NCBI GenBank assembly: GCA_963783335.1 | Contig: CAWAND010000010.1 | Coordinates: 682,001-746,000 of the forward strand | Direction: 5' to 3' | Length of the DNA: 64,000 nucleotides | From: CAWAND01 sp963783335 | Lineage (GTDB): Bacteria > Chloroflexota > Anaerolineae > Anaerolineales > E44-bin32 | Shown here: positions 11,681-19,282 of the stretch, piece after piece | Numbering within the stretch: the stretch's first letter is position 1 | Layout of the letters: each line of letters starts with the position of its first letter | Notes under the pieces: model-generated | What the model saw: only the letters and a program-made list of their open reading frames with translations | What the model was told of the DNA's origin: nothing | Database searches by the model: none | Made by a program: the position numbers and the translations under genes

Positions 11681-11974
11681 GTGTCTGTCGCTCCTGTCTA
11701 CGGTCCCTGGCAGGCCCCGCCAGGGAGGGCCGGGCGCACTTCTTTTTTGGGCCGCTGCTTCACACACAGATTTCGGGCTTCTCCATCGAAGGAGGTCCCA
11801 GTTAAGTGAAATCGAACGGGCAGGCCAAACACAACGACGGGCTTGGAAAGATCCATCCCATACGCGAACCCGGCTGGCCCAGATGCAGAGTGCCCGGAGC
11901 GCGCATCCCCGTTCTGGTAACACCAAGAGGCTACTCCGAAACGCGCCCGGCCGGGAGCGTTGGCATACTAACAT
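11681..11974 (-). ncRNA. Probable IS110 bridge-RNA region
   Basis: About 294 nt of non-coding DNA upstream of the transposase, where IS110-group elements encode the bridge RNA. It contains a strong hairpin (TCCCTGGC / GCCAGGGA, 11704-11726) just ahead of the transposase SD, and several weaker GC-rich inverted segments (for example 11940-11960). The assignment is by position and known IS110 biology; target- and donor-binding loops were not resolved. Confidence 0.5.
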
Positions 11975-12004
11975 AACGAACTCGGGGATCGGCTGGAGCA
12001 GACG

Positions 12005-13048
12005 GTGAACGGCACGCCCATCGACTACACCCTTGACATCAACACCGGGTTGACGCAGGTATTGAGCGATGGGACGAATGTGTATCTGTATGGGGTGAAT
12101 CGGATTGCGCAAGTTGGTGACCCCGATACGGCGTATTTCCTCGGGGATGCGCTTGGATCGGTGCGCCAGCTCGTGGACGGCGGTGGGCAGGTGTCGCTGG
12201 CCGAACACTATGCCCCATTTGGGGCCGTTACCAGTTCATCAGGTTTCGGCAACTCCATCTTCGGATTCGCCCGACAGCAGACAGATTCGACCGGGCTTGT
12301 GTTCTTGCGAGCAAGGTACTACTCGCCCTTGCTTAACCAGTGGATCCAGCCCGACAGCCTTGTCCCGGATCCATACAAGCCCTTGAACTGGAATCTGTAT
12401 CTCTACACGTGGGATAATCCAGTCAACTATGTCGACCCGTCGGGTCTCAGGGCTCTCCTGGTTCTGGCCTGTGGTGTGGGAACCAACGGGGCATGCGAAA
12501 GCGGGACACCACTTCCCGACTACGACAACAAGGTCCCGCTCTCGCCATTTGCGAACTGGGGCCATCAGAACGGTTATGACGTGAAGTACTATGACTACGA
12601 CCTACATGCCTCCAAAGGGACCTTGGCCCACGAGATCGAGCGCTATATTGTTCAGCATCAGGAAGACACCAATGTGATCTTGGTTGGACACAGCGCTGGA
12701 GCGGATTCGGTTGTGTACGCAGCGTCACTGTACGTCGTTGACCCGAAGAAGCATGACCAGATACGGGGGGTTATGGTTCTCGATATGGATTTGGATACTC
12801 ACTACAGTCAAGATGACATCGACAAGATCCAAGTAGCCCATGGCGTTCCCGTGAGGGCTTTTCATAGCCTAGGCTATGGGAATCAACCGGCGGGGTCTCA
12901 GTTAGTATGGCCGCCAATCCGAGAACTCTTGGGAGGATTGATCTGCTATGGCGTCCATTTGCCTGGCCATCTTCACCTGTACCTCGCAGTCGACCAGTCA
13001 GGTTTTGACAAGTACATGAAACCGGCATTGGATGCCTGGAGTAGGTAG
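12005..13048 (+). CDS. Orphan RHS tip with lipase-like (GHSAG) C-terminal domain
   Basis: 347 aa from a GTG; in-frame RHS homology extends back to about 11975, where the IS110 end interrupts it. Residues 1-145 are a truncated RHS core (LGDALGSVRQL, HYAPFG, FLRARYYSP, PVNYVDPSG), similar in pattern but clearly diverged from the core at 8620-9075. After DPSG comes a different tip of about 200 aa with a GHSAG nucleophile elbow (12686-12700), a candidate acid in VLDMDLD and a candidate His in LPGHLHLY: an alpha/beta-hydrolase arrangement as in lipase effectors. It looks like an orphan toxin cassette stored behind the main RHS gene and later cut by IS110. No proper start or SD is visible, so it is probably silent until recombined (inference). 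Confidence 0.8.
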   Translation: MNGTPIDYTLDINTGLTQVLSDGTNVYLYGVNRIAQVGDPDTAYFLGDALGSVRQLVDGGGQVSLAEHYAPFGAVTSSSGFGNSIFGFARQQTDSTGLVFLRARYYSPLLNQWIQPDSLVPDPYKPLNWNLYLYTWDNPVNYVDPSGLRALLVLACGVGTNGACESGTPLPDYDNKVPLSPFANWGHQNGYDVKYYDYDLHASKGTLAHEIERYIVQHQEDTNVILVGHSAGADSVVYAASLYVVDPKKHDQIRGVMVLDMDLDTHYSQDDIDKIQVAHGVPVRAFHSLGYGNQPAGSQLVWPPIRELLGGLICYGVHLPGHLHLYLAVDQSGFDKYMKPALDAWSR

Positions 13049-13051
13049 AAG

Positions 13052-14263
13052 ATGATCGCCAGGGGAAGGGCCATAGTGGTTGTTGGGCTGACGATTGCGG
13101 GGATTCTCTCAAGTTGCGCCGGCGCGACTGCCCAAGACGGCTCTCAGTGTATTCCACCGAACGCGACCTCGGGCTACGATCTGGGATTGAGGCGTCAAGA
13201 TGAGACCAATGTCCCCCGTCGCAAATCGATGCCAGGGTGGTGGGAACCTCAGCTCGACATCTTCCAACACAACGTTCAACTCCTGCGGTCAGCTACTGAC
13301 GTAGCTACCCGATTGGGAGATGAGATCTGGATCGCGGGTTATCCAATCGACTCTGATGACTCAATTCTTCTCTACAGCGCCGTCACCCGGAAGATCCAAG
13401 GCTTTGCAGTCTTGGATAGCCGCGGAAGGCCTTTCATGGCCGACGACTTGTTGGTGGCAAGTGACAACTCGCTCTGGGCACTCTTGGACGCGACCGGATC
13501 TGGGTCCGGCTACTCTGCTCTCGCGAAGTATGTCGCCTCCAAAAACCATTTTGACATAGTTGATGACGAGGACGGACTGCTGAGGCATGCCTTCGATCAC
13601 GTCGAGATGTACCCCAACCCGCCACAAACCCTCCTCGCGCAAGAACCCGACGGGCGTCTCGTCATAGGGATGAATGGCGAGATCTACGAATATGATCCTG
13701 CGACCAACAGGGCAGTAAGGCTACTGGCACACAACTCCGGATTCACTGTGACATCGCTTGCAGTGTCACAAGGTGGCGACATCTGGTTCGTGGCAAGGGA
13801 AGACAATTCAATTCGCGAACTCGACCCAGCCAGCGGAACGATCTCAGACTTTGGACCACCACCTGGGAGCGATCCTTTTGACCCCAACGACCAATTGTCT
13901 TGGATGGCGAAGCCCCTCGAGATTGACGAGGAGGGTAGAGTGTGGGTTGCCGACTTCGGATGGCTGGGTACTGAGAGCGGAGAAGCTAGGTACAAATGGC
14001 ATGCAATTTCCCGTTCCACCATCTTCCTCAGCATCTACGATCCAGAGTTCCTGTACAAGTGGGAACGTCCATCACGCGTGTATCAGTCCTCGAATGGAGA
14101 CATCTGGTTCGTGGCGTTCCTCACGACTGTTCAGTTCAGCCCAGACGCCAACACATGGTGTTGGTCGTCCACGAGATCTGGTCCCATGGCTGAGGATCGG
14201 GATGGAAATCTGTGGCTCGTCGACCGGCAGATCTACAGATATGAATACGAACTGTATCGATAG
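13052..14263 (+). CDS. Beta-propeller lipoprotein, candidate partner of the lipase tip
   Basis: 403 aa, starting 3 nt after the orphan tip stop. The N-terminus has a hydrophobic signal and lipobox LSSC at about residue 22. The body has recurring propeller blades of the two-component-regulator/NHL type: GDIWFVAREDNS, GRVWVADFGW, GDIWFVAF, GNLWLVDRQIY. Such propellers bind proteins or ligands and are not usually enzymes. Tight linkage and predicted extracytoplasmic location would suit immunity to a membrane lipase acting outside the cytoplasm, but no sequence motif proves it. Complete, with no frame disruption. Confidence 0.72.
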   Translation: MIARGRAIVVVGLTIAGILSSCAGATAQDGSQCIPPNATSGYDLGLRRQDETNVPRRKSMPGWWEPQLDIFQHNVQLLRSATDVATRLGDEIWIAGYPIDSDDSILLYSAVTRKIQGFAVLDSRGRPFMADDLLVASDNSLWALLDATGSGSGYSALAKYVASKNHFDIVDDEDGLLRHAFDHVEMYPNPPQTLLAQEPDGRLVIGMNGEIYEYDPATNRAVRLLAHNSGFTVTSLAVSQGGDIWFVAREDNSIRELDPASGTISDFGPPPGSDPFDPNDQLSWMAKPLEIDEEGRVWVADFGWLGTESGEARYKWHAISRSTIFLSIYDPEFLYKWERPSRVYQSSNGDIWFVAFLTTVQFSPDANTWCWSSTRSGPMAEDRDGNLWLVDRQIYRYEYELYR

Positions 14264-15145
14264 GTCTTCTTTGGACAGGGACCGCATGTCCCAATGCCGT
14301 CTGTCGATCCACATTTGATGGTCGAAATCAATCGTCAGTGAGGGGGGGCCCGAAGAGTCGTACAGGCCTGGGAGAGCGCCGATTCTGGACCCCACGTGAG
14401 CCCCACTCTCACAGCTTCGCAGTCCATACCACATTTCAGACACCGATCGAAGGGTGAGGGATGACAGACTTTGTCTGCTGGTCTCAGATGCCAAACGATC
14501 TGGCCCAAGGGTCCTGTGCAAGCACTCCCGAAGCAAGGTGATTCGCCGTTATCCCAACCCATATGCGCTGCTCTGCGGGCCATTGCCACCCCTTGTGTGA
14601 TAACATAGTTCGGAACCGAAACAACCTTCCATAACCGACTCCAGAGAGGGCCATTTCGACCCAACCCTAGACCACACGGATCGTCCATTGACCTGTAGTC
14701 ATGGATCGTTTCTAGGCTAATCCGTGAGGTCAGGGGTTGAGAGGTCACGGATAACGGTTCACATCCGTGAGGTCGTTGGTTCGAGTCCAATCGCGCCCAC
14801 TGTTGTCTACACGGTTTTGGAAATCCAAGAGCCGTGCGGTCCGCGATGGGCCCCGACGGGCTCGGTCATCACAACCTCAGACGTCACGGTTCAAAGCTCT
14901 CCTGAGTCAAAAAAACGGTCTTCGAGATTATCGGAACCCATCCGGTAGTTTATCGGAACCAAAACAAGGAGAGTTCTCCAATTCCACTAGATCCTCTCGC
15001 TCTCTTGTCGGAATATGGAACGAGGTTCCTGGTGGGCGACTGGCGGCCATCCGACGACGGAAAAGTGTGCTTCAACTTCCAGAGCACCTGCGGATGTCTC
15101 CACCGTCTTGTCGTTGCATGGGCAATCTCGGAGGTGCCGCCGCCG
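14264..15145 (+). other. Non-coding stretch with tRNA-like repeat
   Basis: About 880 nt without a convincing gene. Minus-strand frames here begin with a DSNQRPHGCEP-like translation that comes from tRNA-like sequence and is not a protein. The main content is repeat copy A (14597-14800). The rest shows nothing I recognise. Confidence 0.6.
14597..14800 (+). repeat. ~204-nt repeat copy A with tRNA-like 3' end
   Basis: Starts TGTGATAACAT and ends with a T-arm/acceptor-like segment (GGTTCGAGTCC then CGCGCCCA). It is collinear with copy B at 16502: TGTGATAACAT, then GACCACACGG-type sequence at offset ~73, then GGTTCACATCCGTGAGGTC at offset ~160. A long-range stem pairs ACCACACGGAT (about 14670) with ATCCGTGAGGT (about 14720). 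A second hairpin is CACGGAT/ATCCGTG around 14748-14770. No 5' acceptor strand or 7-nt anticodon loop exists, so it is not a functional tRNA. Confidence 0.6.
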
Positions 15146-16363
15146 ATGCCAGCCAAGCTAGCCACTTTCCAAGTCCCTTTTATCGCCCTGATCCTTTCCG
15201 GATGCGGCCTCGTCATCGGCCGGCCAATGTCCACTCCTAGACCCAGCCCGGCTGTTCATTCAACTCATTCGACTGGCACATCCGTAGTCACCCTAGCGCC
15301 GGATCCTACATCAGGCGTGAGTACTATCGACGCCATCCCGGCCGACACCCCAACTGGTAGTGCCTGCGGTCAAAGTCCTCAGACAACAAAACGCATCCTG
15401 TTCTCATCGAGCTTGGACAACCCTGACCTACCAGCAAAGACGGCGGTGTTCATGTTTGAGCCTAACGGCGGACGGGTTAGCTTGATCGCCGGAGGAGAAG
15501 GCAGGTTCTTTGGGCCGATCTGGTCTCCTTCAGCCGATAGGATCGCCTATGTCCACAGCGAAAAGGTCGTTGATGGCGAGACCGACTTCATCGAACTCTT
15601 GAATCTTGACACGATGGAGGTCAGCGTGGTCTCTCAGGAAGACGGGATCAAGGCAGCACTCTCTTGGGATCCCGCTGGAAATCGGATTGCATATGTCAAT
15701 ACTCGCAGTGGATCATCCCAGCTACATATCGTGACTTTTGATTCTCTCAAAGTGTTTGAGCTGAACATGCCGACAGGAAATGTCATCGCCCTTCGTTGGG
15801 ACTCCCTCGGAGACAAGCTTGCCTTCTTGGCCAAGGAGGCAAAGATCTCCGGCAGTTCGGCTGTGTATGACTTATTCACGTTCTCTCCTGCATCCGAAGA
15901 AGTTGCCCAAGTAACCCGTACTCGAGACCTCATGCCATCAGCGCCGTCTTGGTCTCCGGATGGATAGAAAATTGCCTTTGCAGCCGCAAGAAACAATAAC
16001 GTCGACATCTATACGATTCAGTTGTCAGATTTGACTGCGACGCGAGTCACAAGAGACCCGTCGGTGGACAACTCGCCTTCCTGGTCTCCAACAGATGCCC
16101 GGATCGCATTTGAAAGCAACAGGGGTGGTAGTTACGACATCTATTCTATTGATATGGTTGAATCCCGGGTATCGAAGGTCAGTGTGGGAGACAGCGAAGA
16201 GATACGCCCCAATTGGTCAGCTAATGGCAAATACATCTCTTACGTCGGATGGAATCTTCGGGCCGACGATTTCCTGGACATCGTGGATCTCGAGTCTTGT
16301 CGGCTCGCTCATATTCCGGCCGCCACAATCCTGGGGACCCCGGCTTGGGAACCGGGAAATTGA
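15146..16363 (+). pseudogene. TolB-like propeller lipoprotein broken by an in-frame TAG
   Basis: The start is placed at MPAKLATF, where a GGAG lies ~12 nt upstream and the lipobox ILSGC follows. The mature protein is a TolB/WD40-like propeller with repeated WSPxGxxIAY blades. An amber TAG at 15965-15967 falls in the blade motif WSPDG-stop-KIAF, where Gln (CAG) is the usual residue; the frame then continues unbroken for about 130 codons with two more blades (SWSPTDARIAFES, NWSANGKYISY) to 16363. This looks like a single C-to-T nonsense mutation. A truncated 273-residue lipoprotein could still be made. Confidence 0.75.
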
Positions 16364-16501
16364 CAATGTTCGCAGATTCTGGGACATTGTCACATTGCTT
16401 TTAGGACCACCTGGTACTTAGCAGACCGGGCCCAATCCCGCTACCCCGAAGGCCAACAGACATCTCATCAAGCCAGCCTCATGTCAACTCTGCCCTTTGC
16501 A

Positions 16502-16704
16502 TGTGATAACATCTAGCGGAACAAGAGAGGCACCCCAATTCGCGTGCTCAGGTGTGTCTTCGAACCTTGCTGTTGACCACACGGTTCCTTTATAAAGCTG
16601 TATGCACGGTTCCCGGTATCAGCTTTCCGTGTGGTTAGAGGTAGCCGTTTGAGGTTGGATGGTTCACATCCGTGAGGTCGGGGGGTCGAGCCCCTCCGCG
16701 CCCG
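16502..16704 (+). repeat. ~203-nt repeat copy B with tRNA-like 3' end
   Basis: Collinear counterpart of 14597-14800. It has a perfect 9-bp long-range stem ACCACACGG/CCGTGTGGT (about 16575 with 16626-16634), against a one-mismatch version in copy A, and a GGATG/CATCC hairpin ahead of a T-arm-like GGGGG-GTCGAGC-CCCTC and CGCGCCCG. The T-arm stems differ in sequence between copies yet both pair, which hints at a maintained RNA fold. Together the copies bracket the TolB-like pseudogene. Confidence 0.6.
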
Positions 16705-16726
16705 CCTCAGTGCCTTCTGAAGATGT

Positions 16727-16755
16727 GCCACCCTGCAAGGGTGGCTCTTTTGTTT
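16727..16755 (+). terminator. Intrinsic terminator after repeat copy B
   Basis: GCCACCCT-gca-AGGGTGGC, an 8-bp stem, followed by TCTTTTGTTT. A textbook Rho-independent terminator on the plus strand, 22 nt beyond the tRNA-like 3' end. Confidence 0.85.
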
Positions 16756-16831
16756 CCACTTGCTCTGAGTCATCAGGGGTAGGGCTGCCATCCAGCACAC
16801 TGCGTGGCTATCCCAACACGAGCACGAGAAA

Positions 16832-16856
16832 CGACCCGACCGCTCGGGTCGGGTCG
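16832..16856 (-). terminator. Probable terminator of the BNR/MoaD operon
   Basis: CGACCCGACC pairs with GGTCGGGTCG over 10 bp. Read on the minus strand it lies about 28 nt past the MoaD-like stop and is followed by TTTCTCG. The T-tract is short, so strength is uncertain. Confidence 0.55.
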
Positions 16857-16884
16857 CCATGGGGACTTTGAAAGAACCTCGCCA

Positions 16885-17181
16885 CTAGCCCCCGGCGATC
16901 GCACCCACGATCATGAAGGGCTCTTTGCCGGAGGCCACCGCCTCCGGCAGAGGCGCATCCGGCGATTCGTTGGACAAATCCTCCCCCGCGGCGAAGAAGC
17001 GCACCAGCGCCCGGCGCTCCTGGGTGCTGTGGTCACGGATCGTTCCCCGCAGGTTGGGGTGCGCGGCCTCGACAGCGTCCAGCACCCTACGCTGCGTCAC
17101 CGGCCCATCCACTTCCACCGTGATCTCTTTGCCCACCCCGGCCAGGTTGCGCAGGTGGTGCGGCAGGACGACGCGGATCAT
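16885..17181 (-). CDS. MoaD/ThiS-family ubiquitin-like protein
   Basis: 98 aa from the ATG of MIRVVLPHHLRNLAG, which overlaps the upstream stop as ATGA and therefore is translationally coupled. The pattern VLPHHLRNLAGVGKEITVEVDG..TQRRVLDAVEAAHPNLRG is the beta-grasp fold of sulfur-carrier proteins, and the protein ends in Gly-Gly (GAIAGG), the thiocarboxylate-forming tail of MoaD/ThiS. No E1-like MoeB/ThiF, MoaE or ThiG gene is nearby, so the pathway is not decided. I recall this pairing with a BNR-repeat protein as recurrent in bacteria, which suggests a function apart from molybdopterin or thiamine synthesis. Confidence 0.82.
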   Translation of the reverse strand: MIRVVLPHHLRNLAGVGKEITVEVDGPVTQRRVLDAVEAAHPNLRGTIRDHSTQERRALVRFFAAGEDLSNESPDAPLPEAVASGKEPFMIVGAIAGG

Positions 17182-18293
17182 GGCAAGGTCTGCACTTCGA
17201 CCGAGTACACGTCCGGGAGATCGCGCACGATGGCCGACCAACTGTCCCCACCATCAGCAGAGGCATACACCTGTCCGCCGGTGGTGCCGAAATACACACC
17301 GCACGGGTCCAAGCTGTCGATTGCCATCGCATCCCGCAGCACGTTGACGTAGCAGTTTTCTTGCGGCAGCCCCTTAGTCAGGGCATCCCATTCATCCCCA
17401 CCCGACCGGCTGCGGTAGACACGCAGCCTGCCGTCTGGGGGGAAGTGTTCCGAGTTGCTCTTGATCGGCACCACATACACCGTCTCCGGCTCATGAGCAT
17501 GGATGTCAATCACGAAACCGAAATCGCTGGGCAGGTTGCCGCTGATTTCGTGCCAATTGTCGCCGTGATCGTCGCTCCGCATCACATCCCAATGCTTCTG
17601 CATGAAAAGGACGGCCGGATTGGAGGGATGCAGGGCAATGCGATGGACACAATGACCCACCAACGCATCCTCATCGGGGATGTATTCCGACCTCAAGCCA
17701 CGGTTGATCGGCTGCCAGGTCTCGCCGCCATCCTCCGTCCGGAATACACCGGCGGCCGAGATGGCCACAAACATCCGCCTGGGCTGCTCAGGGTCGATCA
17801 GGATCGTGTGCAGGCAGAGCCCCCCAGCGCCGGGATGCCAACTGGGACCGGTCGCGTGCCTGCGCAGGCCCGGCAGCTCGTGCCAGGTCTGCCCGGCGTC
17901 TGTCGATCGGAACAAGGCGGCATCCTCCACCCCGGCATAGACCGTGTCCGGGTCGTCAAGCGACGGCTCAAGATGCCAGACACGCGCGAACTCCCAGGGG
18001 TGGGGTGTGTCGTCGTACCAGAGGTGCGTCCCTGGGTCGCCCTCGTACTTGAACTCGTTCCCCACCTGTTCCCATGTCTTGCCGCCGTCAACCGAACGTT
18101 GGATCACCTGCCCAAACCAGCTGGTGGATTGCGCAGCATAAATCCGATTGGGGTCCGCCGGTGACCCCTTCATGTGGTGGACCTCCCAACCGCCAAAGTG
18201 CGGCCCGTGCACATCCCATTTCTGGCGCTTGGCGTCCGAGGTCAATACAAAAGCGCCTTTGTGCGTACCCACCAAGACACGTACTCCGCTCAT
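17178..18293 (-). CDS. BNR/sialidase-like beta-propeller protein
   Basis: 371 aa, starting at MSGVRVLVGTHKGAF with GGGAGG just upstream; longer frames to 18344 lack support. Repeated Asp-box-type blades are visible: RSVDGGKTWEQV, RSTDAGQTWHEL, RTEDGGETWQPI, RSDDHGDNWHEI, SADGGDSWSAI. This is the exo-alpha-sialidase/VPS10-like glycosidase superfamily fold. No signal peptide is seen, so it is probably cytoplasmic, and sialidase catalytic residues are not evident. Its stop overlaps the start of the MoaD-like gene, so the two work as a unit. A perfect Rex/CRP-like palindrome lies 155 nt upstream (18448-18465). Confidence 0.85.
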   Translation of the reverse strand: MSGVRVLVGTHKGAFVLTSDAKRQKWDVHGPHFGGWEVHHMKGSPADPNRIYAAQSTSWFGQVIQRSVDGGKTWEQVGNEFKYEGDPGTHLWYDDTPHPWEFARVWHLEPSLDDPDTVYAGVEDAALFRSTDAGQTWHELPGLRRHATGPSWHPGAGGLCLHTILIDPEQPRRMFVAISAAGVFRTEDGGETWQPINRGLRSEYIPDEDALVGHCVHRIALHPSNPAVLFMQKHWDVMRSDDHGDNWHEISGNLPSDFGFVIDIHAHEPETVYVVPIKSNSEHFPPDGRLRVYRSRSGGDEWDALTKGLPQENCYVNVLRDAMAIDSLDPCGVYFGTTGGQVYASADGGDSWSAIVRDLPDVYSVEVQTLP

Positions 18294-18447
18294 CCCAGCC
18301 TCCCATTGTGTTCGCGAGCGCCTCTCCCTGGGCGCACGCCTCAAGAGCTTTCGGTAGCCACCATTCTATAGCGATTCTCGAGCCCAGATGACACAAATCC
18401 CCCCGGAAGGGGATGCGGCGCAACAGCCATCACGGACTCACATCGGT

Positions 18448-18465
18448 TTGTGAAAGTCTTCACAA
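18448..18465. promoter_or_regulatory. Perfect TTGTGAA-N4-TTCACAA palindrome
   Basis: 7-4-7 inverted repeat with spacer AGTC. It contains the TGA stop of the minus-strand P-loop gene and lies 155 nt upstream of the BNR gene start. It matches the known Rex consensus and the CRP/FNR TGTGA-N6-TCACA form. Confidence 0.6.
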
Positions 18466-19197
18466 TAACAGGGGCGAACGATACGCCGATCGCCGCACCG
18501 CCCACAGCTGATCCAAGCATGCCTTGAGCCGGTCGCCGAGCTCGGCGCCGCCTCGCGTAGTCACATCATCTTCGTTTTCAAAAACCACATACGGAACTCT
18601 GTGATCCCCAACTGTCAAGAACCGGTCATCAGCTCCGCCAAACGTCTGCCAATCATCTTGGTGGTAAAGTCGCTCCATCTTTTCGTCCGGCAGGCTGTGC
18701 TCAAGAATGCTTTCGGGACGATCCGGGTTCTCGCGGACCTTGTTCTTGCGCACAGATTCCTCGTACGAGACCTGAATGTAAAGGACCGCCGCCTGTTCGA
18801 GAACCGTACGAGACAAGTGCGGATAGGCTGCCCGGTAGCCTCCAGACTCAACGCCGCGTGAAAACTCGATCACACCTGTCCAGCCAGGGGGCGAATCTCT
18901 GCGCCAGCGTTCGTAGTCTCTCGCCAGGCGCCGAATCAAGAGGTGCCACAAGTCGTGGTGAATGAAATAGGAGTCGGGAGTCGTGTGCAGCCGCGGCCGG
19001 TCGAAGACATGCTCGAGTAGCTCATCCTCCTCAAACCAGGTCCAGAGCATGGGGAAATCGTCGAAGGTCTTCATTCGGCCAACATGGAATTGACGTCCGC
19101 GGGTCTCATCGTCCAGACCGGCGAGGTAGGCCAAGATTTCACTCTTGCCGGCCGCCGGTCGCGCGTTAACAATCAGGCAGGGAAAGATGTCTTGCAT
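18460..19197 (-). CDS. P-loop NTPase of unknown role
   Basis: 245 aa. The N-terminus has a Walker-A-like ARPAAGKSE at residues 12-20, in an LIVNARPAAGKSEIL setting typical of small P-loop kinases and nucleotide-dependent enzymes. Later segments include VLYIQVSYEESVRKN (a strand followed by a basic helix, as in kinase LID regions) and PYVVFENEDDVTT. There is no signal peptide or membrane segment. I do not recognise a named family. The stop codon lies within the palindrome at 18448-18465. It is separated from the next gene by about 85 nt and is probably transcribed alone. Confidence 0.75.
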   Translation of the reverse strand: MQDIFPCLIVNARPAAGKSEILAYLAGLDDETRGRQFHVGRMKTFDDFPMLWTWFEEDELLEHVFDRPRLHTTPDSYFIHHDLWHLLIRRLARDYERWRRDSPPGWTGVIEFSRGVESGGYRAAYPHLSRTVLEQAAVLYIQVSYEESVRKNKVRENPDRPESILEHSLPDEKMERLYHQDDWQTFGGADDRFLTVGDHRVPYVVFENEDDVTTRGGAELGDRLKACLDQLWAVRRSAYRSPLLL

Positions 19198-19282
19198 GGA
19201 ATGTCAGATCCTCTCTCTTGCGCTCTCGCTTACCGCTCCCCTTCAATGGTGCTCCTGCGTCCGGCCAGCCCACACCCCGACC

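Larger units (their letters stand above)
10430..11974 (-). mobile_element. IS110-family insertion sequence
   Basis: The element comprises the transposase (10451-11680, minus strand) and about 295 nt of non-coding DNA upstream of it. The right edge is set near 11970-11975, because RHS homology of the orphan tip begins at AACGAACTCGGGGATCGG and the same frame has a stop at 11969-11971. The left edge is placed just after the lipoprotein stop at 10429. No terminal inverted repeats or target duplication are evident, as expected for IS110. The element separates the main RHS cassette from an orphan RHS tip whose 5' part is missing. Confidence 0.75.
16364..16884. other. Intergenic region with repeat copy B and terminators
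   Basis: About 520 nt with no supported gene. It holds repeat copy B (16502-16704), an intrinsic terminator on the plus strand (16727-16755) and a hairpin serving the minus-strand operon (16832-16856). Apparent frames reading REVGGSSPSAP are translations of the tRNA-like segment. Confidence 0.65.

Noticed and set aside
14335..14790. Minus-strand frame starting with DSNQRPHGCEP
   Set aside because: This is a translation of tRNA-like sequence, a well-known source of false ORFs.
14724..14800. Functional tRNA gene
   Set aside because: Only the T-arm and 3' acceptor side are present; no 5' acceptor strand or 7-nt anticodon loop can be drawn. Same for 16655-16704.
17361..18164. Plus-strand frame of 267 codons
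   Set aside because: Shadow of the BNR-propeller gene, which has repeated blade motifs on the minus strand.
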